Positions 1-8,731 of a stretch of 64,000 nt of DNA are shown here, piece after piece. The stretch covers positions 1,762,501-1,826,500 of the forward strand of contig NZ_CP106869.1 in NCBI RefSeq assembly GCF_025665335.1. The letters are read 5' to 3'. The position numbers and the translations under genes were made by a program. Every line of letters starts with the position of its first letter. The stretch's first letter is position 1. The DNA is from Xanthomonas sp. AM6. GTDB taxonomy: Bacteria > Pseudomonadota > Gammaproteobacteria > Xanthomonadales > Xanthomonadaceae. The notes under the pieces were generated by a model. That model did not search any database. It saw nothing but the letters and a program-made list of their open reading frames with translations, and had not been told where the DNA came from.

Positions 1-174
1 TTCAATCGCCAGCACATCGACCATCATCATTGCCCGGATTGCGGCATCGCCCCGTTCAGCGAGGGCACCCACCCGAAGACCGGCGAGGCGACGGTCGCGG
101 TCAACGTGCGCTGCCTGCCGCAGCTGGACCTGGCGGCGCTGCAGGTGCACACCGTGGACGGGGCGAGCCTGTGA
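1..174 (+). CDS. GFA-family protein, C-terminal end (partial)
   Basis: The reading frame is open from the first base and ends at a TGA at 172-174, so only the last 57 residues are visible. They contain CPDCG followed by a short Phe/Ser/Gly segment, the second zinc-binding Cys-x-x-Cys of the GFA (glutathione-dependent formaldehyde-activating enzyme, CENP-V fold) family, and a tail typical of that family (NVRCL). GFA proteins are small zinc proteins of mostly unknown substrate. The stop overlaps the GTG start of the next gene by 4 bp, so the two are probably co-transcribed. The N-terminal half lies outside the window. Confidence 0.75.
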   Translation, partial: FNRQHIDHHHCPDCGIAPFSEGTHPKTGEATVAVNVRCLPQLDLAALQVHTVDGASL

Positions 175-977
175 GGGCGCTGCCATCGCATTGGAGCGTG
201 CCGCTGCTGTTGGCGCTGGCGGTCGCAGGCTGTTCCAAACACGACAGCGCCGCCGATGCCGGCGGCGCGAGCCTGGCCGAAGCGCCGGCGGCGGCGCCGA
301 CCGCCGACGGCCGTGCGGCGATGCTGGCCTACGAGCACGAGGTGAGCGTGCAACTGCCAGCGGCGCAGATCGAGGCGCGGCTCAAGCAGGCCCAGGACAG
401 CTGCCTGAGCGGGCGCTTCGGCGCCTGCAACGTGCTGTCGGTGGAGCAGCGCGGCGGCGAGCACCCGCAGGCCGCGCTGAGCGTGCGCATCGTGCCGGCG
501 GGCGTGGAGCCGCTGATCGCGCAGGCCGGCAACGGCGGCGAGATCGGCAGCCGCAGCACCCGCGCCGAGGACCTGGCGCAGGCGGTGCAGGACAACGCCG
601 CGCTGCAGCAGCGGTTGCAGGCCGAGCAGCGCCGCCTGCAGGAGTTCCAGCAGCGGCGCGACCTCAGCGTGGCCGACATGATCAGCCTGTCGGAGAAGAT
701 GGCCCAACTCGACACGCAACTGCTCGCGGCCAGCCAGGACGCGGCGCAGCATCGCCGGCGCATCGAGACGCAGCGGCTGACCTTGCAGTTCGCCACGCCC
801 GACGGCGAGCGCGGCCGCAGCGAGATCGGCGAGGCGTTCGCCGACACGGGCGCGATCTTCGCGTCCGCGACCGCCTGGGCGATCCGTGCGGTCGCGGCGT
901 TGACGCCGTTCCTGCTGCTGGGCGCGGTGCTGTGGTGGCTGGTCGCCTGGCTGCGCCGGCGCCGCAGGCGCGCCTGA
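171..977 (+). CDS. DUF4349-type lipoprotein
   Basis: The GTG start overlaps the upstream stop (GTGA) and puts a lipoprotein signal peptide at the N-terminus: a hydrophobic stretch ending in LAVAGC, Cys about residue 20. A low-complexity Ala/Gly linker follows, then a domain with an even-spaced coiled-coil-like Gln/Glu/Arg-rich segment (about residues 140-210), then a C-terminal transmembrane helix near residues 240-262 and an Arg-rich tail. This order (lipobox, coiled coil, C-terminal TM plus basic tail) is that of DUF4349 proteins, whose function is unknown. It would be anchored at both ends to the inner membrane. A longer in-frame ORF begins upstream at position 30 but overlaps the GFA gene and lacks a signal peptide, so I chose 171. 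Confidence 0.7.
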   Translation: MRALPSHWSVPLLLALAVAGCSKHDSAADAGGASLAEAPAAAPTADGRAAMLAYEHEVSVQLPAAQIEARLKQAQDSCLSGRFGACNVLSVEQRGGEHPQAALSVRIVPAGVEPLIAQAGNGGEIGSRSTRAEDLAQAVQDNAALQQRLQAEQRRLQEFQQRRDLSVADMISLSEKMAQLDTQLLAASQDAAQHRRRIETQRLTLQFATPDGERGRSEIGEAFADTGAIFASATAWAIRAVAALTPFLLLGAVLWWLVAWLRRRRRRA

Positions 978-989
978 GCGGCGCCCGGT

Positions 990-1055
990 GTAGGAGCGAC
1001 TTCAGTCGCGACGGGCTCTACCGGTAGAGCCCGTCGCGGCTGAAGCCGCTCCTAC
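990..1055. repeat. REP element, inverted pair
   Basis: Two head-to-head copies of a roughly 23-bp unit (GTAGGAGCGACTTCAGTCGC, and its better-conserved complement with GGCTTCAGCC) form a long stem-loop directly after the DUF4349 gene. The same unit pair recurs at 3339-3442, 41311-41443 and 62286-62354. Each unit is itself an imperfect hairpin (GCGGCTTCAGCCGC). It lies between convergent genes, where it could act as a transcription-ending or RNA-stabilising hairpin. Confidence 0.85.
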
Positions 1056-1082
1056 AGTCTTAAATAGCCGGGAGAAAAGGCC

Positions 1083-1376
1083 TCAGCCTTCGTCCTGCTC
1101 GAACTCCACGATCACTTCCAGGTCGAAGGCCAAGGCCTCCACCGCTTCGCGCACCTTTTGCGCGGTGGCCAGATTGCCGGCCTCGATCTCGACTTCGTGG
1201 GTGCCAGGCCCCTGGTCGTCGGGCAGCCCGGCGGAGCTGGAATCGTCGTCGTCCATATGGCTCATCAGGTCGTCGATCTCCTCGACGTGCTCGATGCCTT
1301 CCAGGCTGCCGAGCAGGTTGATGATGGCGCGGGCGTCGTCTTCGCTGCCGGTGATGCGGATACGGAGCTGGGGCAT
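1083..1376 (-). CDS. Conserved hypothetical protein, 97 aa
   Basis: This is a small acidic protein (97 aa, no signal peptide, no Cys). It starts MPQLRIRITGSEDDARAI, contains a central Asp-rich stretch (HMDDDDSSS) and ends with an acidic tail. Two short beta/alpha-like segments flank the acidic linker, suggesting a small ferredoxin-like or ACT-like fold, but I recognise no family. The start at 1376 has a purine-rich AGAAAGG upstream. It follows the DUF2867 gene on the same strand with a 45-bp gap, so the two may be co-transcribed. Confidence 0.65.
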   Translation of the reverse strand: MPQLRIRITGSEDDARAIINLLGSLEGIEHVEEIDDLMSHMDDDDSSSAGLPDDQGPGTHEVEIEAGNLATAQKVREAVEALAFDLEVIVEFEQDEG

Positions 1377-1421
1377 GGGCCTTTCTCTGGAGGGGGGAAG
1401 GCAAGGCTAGGCAGGCGGCGG

Positions 1422-2879
1422 CTAAGGCGAAGTGATGACGGCGTGGCGCGGGTGCGGCGCCGCGGCATCCTGCGCGGCCTCGTCCAACACCGGCGCCAGC
1501 AATGCCGTGGCCGCCGCGCGCAGCATCGCCGGGGCGATGTAGTGGCGGTGGCCGCGCGCGATCAGCGCCATGTACAGGCGGCCGAACCAGTTGCGGCAGG
1601 CCACGCGCGTGTCCAGGCTCAGTTCCACGCTGCCGTCCTCGGCCACCTCCACGCCCACGCAACTGCGGAACGCCAGATGCCGGTCGTCGGCGCCGAGCAG
1701 CACCTGCGCGCGCCGGCCGTGCGCGGCGTGCGCGTGTCCCAGCACCGGGAAGCGGCCGGCGAACAGGCGCTCGCGCTGCGGCGACAGCAGCGAGGACACC
1801 GGGCAGCCCAGCGGCGAGGTGCGCAAGCGCAGCGGCGCGACCAGCGCGTTGCGGATCCGCATCAGCCAGGTCACCCCGAGCGGCGGGCGCTGCATGAAGC
1901 CGTCCAGCAACGCCACCAGCAGCGCGTGCGCGCCGCGCTGGCGCAGCTGGTGCGCCTGCAGTCGCAGGCGCACGCTGTCCTGGTGATCGTGCGCGGGCAG
2001 TTCGCGCCACAGCAGCGAGCCGGGCACCGGCTGCGGCAGCGAGCGCACCGGCGCCAGCCGCGGCGCCAGCGCGACGAAGCCGGGCGGGTGCCGCCACCTG
2101 CCCAGCGCCTGGCGCAAGCGCCCGCTGCGCGCGCGCAGGTCCGCGCACCAGGCCAGCCGCCGGCTGCCGGGCGAGGCGGACAGCGACAGGCGCACGGTCG
2201 GCACCTGCAGCGCCTGCGCCTGCGGCGAGGCCAGCAGCGCGGTCACCGCGTCCGGCAGCAGTTCGGTCAGCGTGGCGATGCCGGCGTCGCCGGCCAGCAC
2301 CTGCGCGCGCACCTCGGCGCTCAGGTCGCCGCCGGCCTCGTCGCTGTGGCAGGACAGCGCGAAGAACGCCGGATGCGCCGCATTCGCGCGCAACGGCGCG
2401 AACTGGTGCCAGGTGCCGCCGCCGAAGCGCACGGTGAACAGGCAGTCGGCCGGCAGCTCGACGTGGCGCAGCGCGGCCAGGAAATGCTGCGGGTCCTGCT
2501 CGATCTGTTCCATCGACGCGGTGCAGAAGCGCAAGCGCGCGCCGCCGCTGCCGGTGATCGCGGTGAACATGCGGTGCCCGGCGTGGCGGTGGAAGGGATG
2601 CCCGTTCGCGCCGACCGCGAAGGAGAACAGCGCGGTGCGCTCGCCGTTGCCGAAATCGGTGCCGGCCAGCCGTGCCGACGGCTCGTCCAGCGCGTCGTGG
2701 AAGTTCGGGTGCGCGCGCTGGCGCACGCAGGCCTGGGCGATCAGCGGATCGCCGGCGCCGGCGCCGAGCTGCGCGATCAGCGTCACTTCCACCGGCAGGC
2801 CGCCGCTGTACGAGGCCAGGCGCACGGAGGGAAAGCCGGCCTGGGCGGCGGCGGTTTCGCGGAGCGGGGCACTGGACAT
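1422..2879 (-). CDS. Cupin-like / DUF2867 domain protein
   Basis: The protein has 485 aa in two parts. Residues about 1-190 contain a His-rich cupin-like segment (GHPFHRHAGHRMF, GTWHQFAPL). Residues about 315-470 match the DUF2867 pattern: a Trp/Leu-Met-Arg-Ile-Arg-Asn entry, a GADDRHLAFR motif, VACRNWFGRLYMALIARGHRH and an aliphatic C-terminal helix. DUF2867 is often found fused to SDR proteins; a cupin-like partner is less usual. The catalytic activity is unknown. It lies 32 bp downstream of the ArsR-type regulator on the same strand, so the pair is probably one autoregulated operon. Confidence 0.7.
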   Translation of the reverse strand: MSSAPLRETAAAQAGFPSVRLASYSGGLPVEVTLIAQLGAGAGDPLIAQACVRQRAHPNFHDALDEPSARLAGTDFGNGERTALFSFAVGANGHPFHRHAGHRMFTAITGSGGARLRFCTASMEQIEQDPQHFLAALRHVELPADCLFTVRFGGGTWHQFAPLRANAAHPAFFALSCHSDEAGGDLSAEVRAQVLAGDAGIATLTELLPDAVTALLASPQAQALQVPTVRLSLSASPGSRRLAWCADLRARSGRLRQALGRWRHPPGFVALAPRLAPVRSLPQPVPGSLLWRELPAHDHQDSVRLRLQAHQLRQRGAHALLVALLDGFMQRPPLGVTWLMRIRNALVAPLRLRTSPLGCPVSSLLSPQRERLFAGRFPVLGHAHAAHGRRAQVLLGADDRHLAFRSCVGVEVAEDGSVELSLDTRVACRNWFGRLYMALIARGHRHYIAPAMLRAAATALLAPVLDEAAQDAAAPHPRHAVITSP

Positions 2880-2911
2880 CGGCGGGTTCCTTTGGCCGTG
2901 GCGGGACGGGA

Positions 2912-3226
2912 TCAGGCGTTCTTCTTCGCCAGCTTGCGCGCCTCGCGCTTGAGCGGGCCGGCGGTGGGGCAGACCTCGAAGGCGAAGCCGCTGAGCGTGT
3001 TGACCAGGTTGTCGGGAGTCAGCCGGTAGACCACGAACTGGCCGCGGCGCTCGCTCGACACCAGGCCGGCGGCTTCCAGTACCGACAGGTGCCGCGAGAT
3101 CGCCGGCGCGCTCATCGCGAAGCGCTGCCCGATCTGCCCGGCGGTGAGCTCCTGCGCCGACAGGTAGGCGAGGATCTCGCGGCGCGGGCGCGAGGCGAGG
3201 GCTTCGAAGACGCGGTCGATGGACAT
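2912..3226 (-). CDS. ArsR/SmtB-type winged-helix regulator
   Basis: The 104-aa protein is a bare winged helix: FEALASRPRREILAYLS, AGQIGQRFAMSAPAISRHLSVLEAAGLVSSERRGQFVVYRL. This is the pattern of the SdpR-like, non-metal ArsR subfamily, and the alpha-5 Cys metal motif is absent. It probably represses its own operon with the DUF2867 gene. The ATG at 3226 has no clear Shine-Dalgarno sequence but lies 8 bp after a TTATCT -10-like box, so the message may be leaderless. The AT-rich palindrome upstream is the likely operator. Confidence 0.85.
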   Translation of the reverse strand: MSIDRVFEALASRPRREILAYLSAQELTAGQIGQRFAMSAPAISRHLSVLEAAGLVSSERRGQFVVYRLTPDNLVNTLSGFAFEVCPTAGPLKREARKLAKKNA

Positions 3227-3234
3227 CAGGGGTT

Positions 3235-3258
3235 AGATAATTAACGAATTAGCTAATT
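3235..3258 (-). promoter_or_regulatory. AT-rich promoter/operator of the ArsR gene
   Basis: This is an AT-rich island in otherwise GC-rich DNA, with a perfect 12-bp palindrome AATTAGCTAATT (3247-3258) next to a TTATCT hexamer (3240-3235 on the minus strand) placed 8 bp from the ArsR ATG. A palindrome overlapping the promoter spacer is the usual place for an ArsR-family operator. The assignment is by position and symmetry only. Confidence 0.55.
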
Positions 3259-3338
3259 AATGACGCGTTGCTGGGCGCGTGTCAAGTGCCGAGCCGCCGC
3301 GGTCCCGATCCGGGCAATGGCGTTCGGGCAACGCTCTT

Positions 3339-3442
3339 GCAAGAGCGGCTTCAGCCGCGACAGACACGCTCCGTAGAGCGACGGACACGTAAAGCGGGAG
3401 GCGCCATCCGTAGGACCTGTCGCGGCTGAAGCCGCTCCTGCA
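3339..3442. repeat. REP element, inverted pair with spacer
   Basis: Two opposed REP units lie at 3339-3361 (AGAGCGGCTTCAGCCGCGAC) and 3419-3442 (GTCGCGGCTGAAGCCGCTCC), separated by about 57 bp that contain degenerate copies of the same bases (CCGTAGAGCGAC, CCGTAGGACC). The element lies upstream of both the ArsR gene and the LysR gene end, outside coding sequence. Confidence 0.8.
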
Positions 3443-3530
3443 AAAGCGCGCGGCCAGACGGGGAAAACCAGTTCGCCGTTGGCGGCAGCCCCAGCGGTTC
3501 CGCCAAAAGCGCGTGGCCAGGCGGAAAAAA

Positions 3531-4472
3531 CTAGCGCGCCCTCGGCGGCAGCCCCAGCAATTCCGCCGGCAGCGCCGGCATCGGCGTGCGTTCGTCCAGC
3601 GCTTCGCGCTTGAGCCAGTCGATGAACTGGCTGGCCGCCGGGCTGGGCAGGCGGTGGCCGGGATGCACGATGTAGTAGGAATAGCGCGCCTTCAACGCCG
3701 GGCCGGGCAGGCGCACCAGTTCGTAGCGCTGCAGGTAGGGCTGGGCGATGTGCTTGCGCGCCAGCACCGCGCCGACGCCGTACACCGCCGCGCGCATCGC
3801 GTCGGTGCTGTCGTTGAAGGTGTGCATCGGCGGCAGCGCCACGCCGCGCACCGCGGCGGCGCGGAACCAGTCGCGCCAGCCCTGCGGCGACATGTCGCTG
3901 AGCAGCGGCAACTGCGCGATCTGCTCGGGGTGGCGCAACGTGGCCAATTGCGGCAGCGCCGGCGAGGCCACCGGGAACAGTTCGTCGTCCATCAGGTGGT
4001 GCGAGGTCAGCCCCGGCCACGCGCCCTGGCCGTAGCGGATGCCCAGCTCCGGGCCGCCGTCCTCGAAGCGCGAGAACGCCGCGTCGGTCTGGATGTCCAG
4101 GCGCACGTGCGGATGCGCCTGGCAGAAGCGCGGCAGCCGCGGCAGCAGCCAGCAATAGGACAGCGAGCGCAGCGTGGTGATGCGCAGCGGCGCGGTATCG
4201 GCCTGCGGATGCAGGTTGCCGGCCACCGCGGCGATGTCGGCCAGGGCCGCGCTGGCCGCGTCGGCCAGTTGCCGGCCCTCGGCGGTGAGCTTGACCCCGC
4301 GCGCATGGCGCTGGAACAGCGTTGCGCCGAGCAGCGCCTCCAGCTTGCGCACGTGGTGGCTGACCGCGCTGGCGGTCAGGTGCAGCTCCTCCGCGGCATG
4401 GGCGAAGTTCTGGTGGCGCGCCGCGGCGGCGAACACGCCGAGCGCGGGCAGCAGGGCAGGGCGCAGTTGCAT
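3531..4472 (-). CDS. LysR-family regulator, GcvA-like
   Basis: The 313-aa product has an N-terminal winged helix (LGVFAAAARHQNFAHAAEELHLTASAVSHHVRKLEALLGATLFQ, split here by description) and a periplasmic-binding-protein-like effector domain. The HTASAVSHHVRKLE pattern and the RLPRFCQAHPHVRLDIQT segment resemble the GcvA/AmpR branch of LysR proteins. The longer frame to 4667 lacks family sequence, and the ATG at 4472 starts just before the HTH, so it is preferred. It is divergent from the EamA transporter gene (225 bp between starts), a plausible regulatory target. Confidence 0.85.
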   Translation of the reverse strand: MQLRPALLPALGVFAAAARHQNFAHAAEELHLTASAVSHHVRKLEALLGATLFQRHARGVKLTAEGRQLADAASAALADIAAVAGNLHPQADTAPLRITTLRSLSYCWLLPRLPRFCQAHPHVRLDIQTDAAFSRFEDGGPELGIRYGQGAWPGLTSHHLMDDELFPVASPALPQLATLRHPEQIAQLPLLSDMSPQGWRDWFRAAAVRGVALPPMHTFNDSTDAMRAAVYGVGAVLARKHIAQPYLQRYELVRLPGPALKARYSYYIVHPGHRLPSPAASQFIDWLKREALDERTPMPALPAELLGLPPRAR

Positions 4473-4696
4473 GGGCAGACACGCGGCAGATTTGTGGCTC
4501 GCGACGATATCACGCGCTTGTGGGCGTTGCGGCGGCGCGCGATCCTGGCAGCCATGCGCAGGATGCGGGGCCGACATGGCCCACGCAGGCGCGGCCCCCG
4601 GCGCTCCGCCGCCCGCTTGTTGCCTGGCGGCACCAGGGCGGCGAGACGGCGGCACGATCGATGGCACGCGACAGACCCAACCCAGGAGACAGCACG

Positions 4697-5605
4697 GTGA
4701 ATGCAGCCAATCCCGCGTCCGGCGATCCTGCCGACGGCCATCCGGTGGCGGCGGTGCGCGACTGGCGCACGCCGCTGGAACTGCTGTTCCTGGGCATCGT
4801 CTGGGGCTGCTCGTTCCTGTTCATGCGCGTGGCGGCGCCGCAGTTCGGCGCCTATGCGCTGGTGGAGCTGCGCCTGGCGCTGGGCGCGACGGTACTGCTG
4901 CCGTTCCTGTGGATGGCGCGCGCGCGCTTCCCGCTGCGGCGCTGGCCGACGCTGGCGGCGATCGGGCTGCTCAACTCGGCGCTGCCGTTCCTGCTGTTCG
5001 CCTGGGGCGCGCAGCACGCGCCGGCCGCGATCGGCGCGATCTGCAATGCGATGACCGTGCTGTTCACCGCGCTGATCGCGTTCCTGTTCTTCGGCGAGAA
5101 GATCGGCGCGCGCCGCGCCGTGGCCTTGCTGATCGGCTTCGTCGGCATCGTGGTGCTGGCCACCGGCAAGTCGGCCGGGCTGAGCGTGGGGCCGGCCGCG
5201 TTCGCCGGCGCCACCGCCTCGCTGCTGTACGGCATCGGCTACAGCCTGGTGAAGCGCTACATGAGCGACCTGCCGCCGGCGGCGGCCGCCGCTTCCACCC
5301 TGGGCTGCAGCGCGCTGCTGCTGGCGCCGCTGGCGTGGACGCATTGGCCGGCCGCGCCGGTGCCGGCGGCCGCCTGGGCCTGCGCCGGCGCGCTGGGCGT
5401 GCTCTGCACCGGCCTGGCGTTCCTGATGTACTACCGGCTGATCCAGCGCATCGGCCCGGCGCGCGCCTCGACGGTGACCTACCTGGTGCCGGTGTTCGGC
5501 GCGCTGCTGTCCTGGGCGATCCTGGGCGAGCCGCTGACCTGGAGCATGCTGCTGGCCGGCGCGCTGATCCTGGGCAGCGTCGCCTTCAGCCAGCGCGCGC
5601 GCTAG
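4697..5605 (+). CDS. EamA/DMT-family transporter
   Basis: About ten hydrophobic helices lie in two five-helix EamA repeats (about residues 25-155 and 165-300). Signature segments are FLGIVWGCSFLFMRV near the start, ICNAMTVLFTALIAFLFFGEK closing repeat one, and ASTVTYLVPVFGALLSWAILGE closing repeat two. EamA proteins export small metabolites such as amino acids; the substrate here is unknown. I chose the GTG at 4697 because AGGAGA lies 7 bp before it; the frame extends upstream to 4520 without family similarity. The divergent LysR gene may control it. Confidence 0.85.
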   Translation: MNAANPASGDPADGHPVAAVRDWRTPLELLFLGIVWGCSFLFMRVAAPQFGAYALVELRLALGATVLLPFLWMARARFPLRRWPTLAAIGLLNSALPFLLFAWGAQHAPAAIGAICNAMTVLFTALIAFLFFGEKIGARRAVALLIGFVGIVVLATGKSAGLSVGPAAFAGATASLLYGIGYSLVKRYMSDLPPAAAAASTLGCSALLLAPLAWTHWPAAPVPAAAWACAGALGVLCTGLAFLMYYRLIQRIGPARASTVTYLVPVFGALLSWAILGEPLTWSMLLAGALILGSVAFSQRAR

Positions 5606-5745
5606 GGCGTCGCCGATTCCGTCGGCGGCCAGGTTCATGCCACACGGCTCTTGCGGGCGCGGATGGCAGGCAAGAACGGGCGGACGGATACTTTCCTGAC
5701 CTGGGCACGCCCGGGAACCGACGACACGCGCCGAAGGACATGCCG

Positions 5746-6258
5746 ATGACCGCTTCCCTGCTCGCATCGCAGTTCGCCTACAAGGCCTGGGCCAACGCCG
5801 AGCTGCTGCAGGCGCTGGCGCAGATCGATGCGGCCGCGTTTCCGGCGCAGCGCCAGCGCGCCATCCGGCTGTTGAACCACACCTATGTGGTGGACCGGAT
5901 CTTCGCCGCGCACCTGGACGGCGCCACGCATGCGTTCGCCGCCAGCAACACGCCGCACACGCCGGAGCTGGACGCGTTGCACGCGGCCATCGCCGACTCC
6001 GACCGCTGGTATGCCGGCTACGTCGCCGGGCTCGCTGCGCACGCGCTGCAACAGCCGCTCGCGTTCCGCTTCACCGACGGCGACGCCGGCACCATGACCC
6101 GCGAGGAAATGCTGTTCCATGTGCTCGCGCACGGCGCCTACCACCGCGGCAACATCGCCATGCTGCTGGGCGACTGCGGGGTGGAGCAGCCGCGCGAACT
6201 GTTCACCCGCTTCCTGCACGCGCGCGAACCCGGGCGCCGCGGCGCGGCGCCCGCCTGA
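5746..6258 (+). CDS. DinB-family protein
   Basis: The 170-aa product is a DinB four-helix bundle. The first helix has FAYKAWANAELLQAL, His 45 lies in LLNHTYVVDRIF, and the C-terminal helix has FHVLAHGAYHRGNIAMLL. These give the three-histidine metal site of the DinB/YfiT superfamily. Members include metal-dependent thiol-S-transferases and hydrolases; the substrate is unknown. Two in-frame ATGs exist (5740 and 5746). AAGGA at 5734-5738 is properly spaced only for 5746. The long open frame upstream from 4174 is accidental. Confidence 0.85.
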   Translation: MTASLLASQFAYKAWANAELLQALAQIDAAAFPAQRQRAIRLLNHTYVVDRIFAAHLDGATHAFAASNTPHTPELDALHAAIADSDRWYAGYVAGLAAHALQQPLAFRFTDGDAGTMTREEMLFHVLAHGAYHRGNIAMLLGDCGVEQPRELFTRFLHAREPGRRGAAPA

Positions 6259-6304
6259 GCGCCGGTGCGCGCCGCGTACGCGCCGGCTGGCGCGCGCCGG
6301 CCGG

Positions 6305-7219
6305 CTACTGCGGCGGCGTGCGCACCGGCAGCGGCACGTTGCACAGGTCGATGTGCCCGGCCGGGCGCTTGTAGAAATCGTCCCGGCGGTTGCGCCGCGC
6401 TTCGGCTACGTCGCGGAAGGTCTGGGTGTCGGTGCGCAGCAGTTGCAGCGGGGTGCGTTCGGCCGCGGGCACGTCGCTGGCGAGCGTGATCGCGCGGATC
6501 GGGGTGCGCTGTGCGGGCTTGGCGTAGAAGCCCATCGGGTCCGGCCCGCGCGGGATCACGCTGAGCAGTTCCATGCCCTTGACCACGCGCCCGACCACGG
6601 TGATGTTGCGGTCCAGCTGCCGCGGCGATTGCCCGGTGACCACGTACAGTTCGGCGCCGATGCTGCTGTCCTCGTCGTTGTTGCGGCCGGCGCCGAGGGT
6701 GCCATAGCAGTGCGCCAGCCATGCCGTGCCGTCCTTGGGATCGCGCGCGGCCGGGAAGCCGTCGACGAAACCGACCTGCGGCGCCCAGCCGTCGCTGTCC
6801 GGAAGCGCCTGGAACGCCAGGCCCTTGGCCGGGCGCTGGAATTCGGCGGGCAGGTGCCGCTTGGCCGAGCCCAGCGCTTTGGCCTTGCCCGGCTCCTCGC
6901 CGTCGGGATCGCCGAACTGCACCACGAAGTTGTCCTGCGAGCGGTAGATGCTCAGGCCGTCCCAGAAGTGCTCGTGGGCCAGGGTGCGGATGTTGCCGAC
7001 ATGCTCCGGCGCGAACGCCGGCGCCAGCTCGATGACCACGCGGCCGCCGTCCAGGTCCAGGTACAGCGTGTTGGCCGGGTCCAGCGTGCGCCAGTCGCCG
7101 GGCTTGGACGCATCCAGGATCTGCTGCGGGCTGCGATACGGCGCGGCAGGCGCGGCCGCCAGCGCGGCGGTGGCGGACGACAGCAACGCGAGGGCGAGCA
7201 GGGCGGGGCGCAAGGGCAT
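6305..7219 (-). CDS. Cyclophilin-type peptidyl-prolyl isomerase, secreted
   Basis: The 304-aa protein has a signal peptide ([15 protein letters not shown], cleavage about residue 22) and a cyclophilin domain from about residue 50 to 235. The domain carries [56 protein letters not shown] and a late [14 protein letters not shown]. It should act as a periplasmic proline isomerase. The C-terminal 60 residues ([22 protein letters not shown]) extend beyond the catalytic core and probably form a helix. The domain is interrupted by insertions compared with the compact PpiA type, as in the larger cyclophilins of Xanthomonadaceae. Confidence 0.85.
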   Translation of the reverse strand: MPLRPALLALALLSSATAALAAAPAAPYRSPQQILDASKPGDWRTLDPANTLYLDLDGGRVVIELAPAFAPEHVGNIRTLAHEHFWDGLSIYRSQDNFVVQFGDPDGEEPGKAKALGSAKRHLPAEFQRPAKGLAFQALPDSDGWAPQVGFVDGFPAARDPKDGTAWLAHCYGTLGAGRNNDEDSSIGAELYVVTGQSPRQLDRNITVVGRVVKGMELLSVIPRGPDPMGFYAKPAQRTPIRAITLASDVPAAERTPLQLLRTDTQTFRDVAEARRNRRDDFYKRPAGHIDLCNVPLPVRTPPQ

Positions 7220-7414
7220 GGCGGCAGCCTGGAGGACGGTAGCCGATTCTTACCCAGGCACCGGCAACTGCCAATGGCGGCGCCGGCCTGACCGGTTCGC
7301 GCGGCGGAGACGGCGGCAAGGCAAGTCCGCCATCGCCCGTCGCAGCGGCCGCCAGAGGCGAGGAGTGCACGACGCGCCGCATGACTACTGGCACATTCGC
7401 TATACCCAACTCAA

Positions 7415-7439
7415 CACTAGTATGCATTCCAACCTAGTG
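7415..7439 (+). promoter_or_regulatory. Inverted repeat upstream of padR
   Basis: CACTAG (7415-7420) and CTAGTG (7434-7439) are exact inverse complements with a 13-bp spacer, ending 9 bp before the PadR ATG. A TATACC-like hexamer lies just upstream. PadR proteins bind inverted repeats overlapping their own promoters, so this is a reasonable autoregulatory operator. It is inferred from symmetry and position. Confidence 0.5.
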
Positions 7440-7448
7440 GGAGGCGTC

Positions 7449-7814
7449 ATGGTCGAGCCGGATGCGCAGCTGAGGAAGTTCCAGAAGGAGCTGAGCGCCG
7501 GCACCGTGTCGCTTGCGCTGCTGGCGGTGCTGGCCGAGGCGGACGAGCCGATGTATGGCTACCTGATCGCCAAGCGCCTGGAGAAAGTGGGCGAAGGCGT
7601 GCTCAGCGGCAAGCAGAGCGCGCTGTATCCGGTGCTGCGCAACCTGGAAGGGGCCGGGTTGCTGCTCAGCCACGTCGAGCCGTCGATGGCCGGGCCGCCG
7701 CGGCGCTACTACCGCATTACCGAGCAGGGGCGCGAGGCGCTGCAGCAATGGGCTGCCGCGTGGCGCGCCACCCGCGATTCCGTCGATTCCGTGCTGGAGG
7801 GGGTTTCAGAATGA
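7449..7814 (+). CDS. PadR-family transcriptional regulator
   Basis: The 121-aa protein has the PadR winged helix: [61 protein letters not shown], with a C-terminal dimerisation helix ([16 protein letters not shown]). ATG 7449 has GGGAGG 4 bp upstream; an in-frame ATG at 7422 would lie inside the presumed operator. Its stop overlaps the start of the following membrane gene by 4 bp (ATGA), so the two are translationally coupled. PadR regulators commonly control an adjacent membrane protein or transporter. Confidence 0.9.
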   Translation: MVEPDAQLRKFQKELSAGTVSLALLAVLAEADEPMYGYLIAKRLEKVGEGVLSGKQSALYPVLRNLEGAGLLLSHVEPSMAGPPRRYYRITEQGREALQQWAAAWRATRDSVDSVLEGVSE

Positions 7815-8731
7815 ACATCGAACACGTTGCGGTGCGGCCGTTGCCGACCACCATTCCCGAATACCTGGCCCAGCTGCGCGCGGCCCTGGCCGGCGCCGAT
7901 CCGGCGATGATCCAGGACGCGCTCTACGATGCGGAGGAATACCTGCGTTCGGAACTGGCCGAGCAGGCCGGCAAGAGCGAGGCCGAGATCATCGCCGGGG
8001 TGGCCGGCAGCTACGGCGCCCCGGAAGAGGTGGCCGAGATCTACCGCGAAACCGAGGTGACGGTGAGCCGCGCGCTGAAGCCGCCGGCGCCGCCCAAGCG
8101 CAAGTCGCTGCTCGGCCGCTTCTTCGGCGTGGCCGCCGATCCGCGCGCCTACGGCGCGTTGTTCTACATGCTGCTGTCGCTGGTCACCGGCATCTTCTAC
8201 TTCACCTGGGTGGTCACCGGCGCCAGCACTTCGCTGGGCCTGCTGATCCTGATCGTCGGCGTGCCGCTGCTGGTGCTGTTCTTCGGCTCGGTGCGGGTGC
8301 TGTCGCTGGTCGAAGGGCGCATGGTCGAGGTATTGCTCGGCGAGCGCATGCCGCGGCGCCCGCTGTACAGCGAGCGCGAGCAGCCATGGCTGCGGCGCAT
8401 CGGGCAGATGTTCACCGACGCGCGCACCTGGACCACGATGCTGTACTTCCTGCTGATGCTGCCGCTGGGGATCCTCTACTTCAGCGTGTTCATCACCCTG
8501 CTGAGCACGTCGCTGGCGTTCGTGGCCGCGCCGCTGGCGCTGCTGTTCCCGAACGATTTCTACATGGCCTTCGGCGACGGGAACATGGCCCAGGACGCGC
8601 CGTGGCTGCTGTTGCTGTGGAGCGTGCTGGGCGTCGTGATGCTGTTCGGCACGCTGCACCTGGCGCGCGCGCTCGGCAAGCTGCACGGCCTGCTGGCCAA
8701 GCAACTGCTGGTGCACAGTTCGGCGCAGTGA
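7811..8731 (+). CDS. PadR-associated sensor-domain membrane protein
   Basis: The 306-aa protein starts with a soluble DUF1700-like helical domain (about residues 10-75: [29 protein letters not shown] and [18 protein letters not shown]). This is followed by about five to six transmembrane helices grouped as two pairs plus a last helix (about 118-165, 220-260, 285-305). This is the arrangement of the PadR-linked putative sensor family. It probably detects an envelope signal or acts as the PadR-controlled output; no enzymatic residues are apparent. The start is fixed by the ATGA overlap with padR. Confidence 0.75.
   Translation: MNIEHVAVRPLPTTIPEYLAQLRAALAGADPAMIQDALYDAEEYLRSELAEQAGKSEAEIIAGVAGSYGAPEEVAEIYRETEVTVSRALKPPAPPKRKSLLGRFFGVAADPRAYGALFYMLLSLVTGIFYFTWVVTGASTSLGLLILIVGVPLLVLFFGSVRVLSLVEGRMVEVLLGERMPRRPLYSEREQPWLRRIGQMFTDARTWTTMLYFLLMLPLGILYFSVFITLLSTSLAFVAAPLALLFPNDFYMAFGDGNMAQDAPWLLLLWSVLGVVMLFGTLHLARALGKLHGLLAKQLLVHSSAQ

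Noticed and set aside
1158-3029. 623-aa plus-strand frame opposite the DUF2867 gene
   Set aside because: Antisense composition (Gln/Arg/His/Val-rich), no start signal and no family similarity.
4174-6258. 694-aa frame spanning LysR antisense, EamA alternate frame and DinB
   Set aside because: Only the part after 5746 is a recognisable protein (DinB), and it has its own ribosome-binding site; the rest is accidental.
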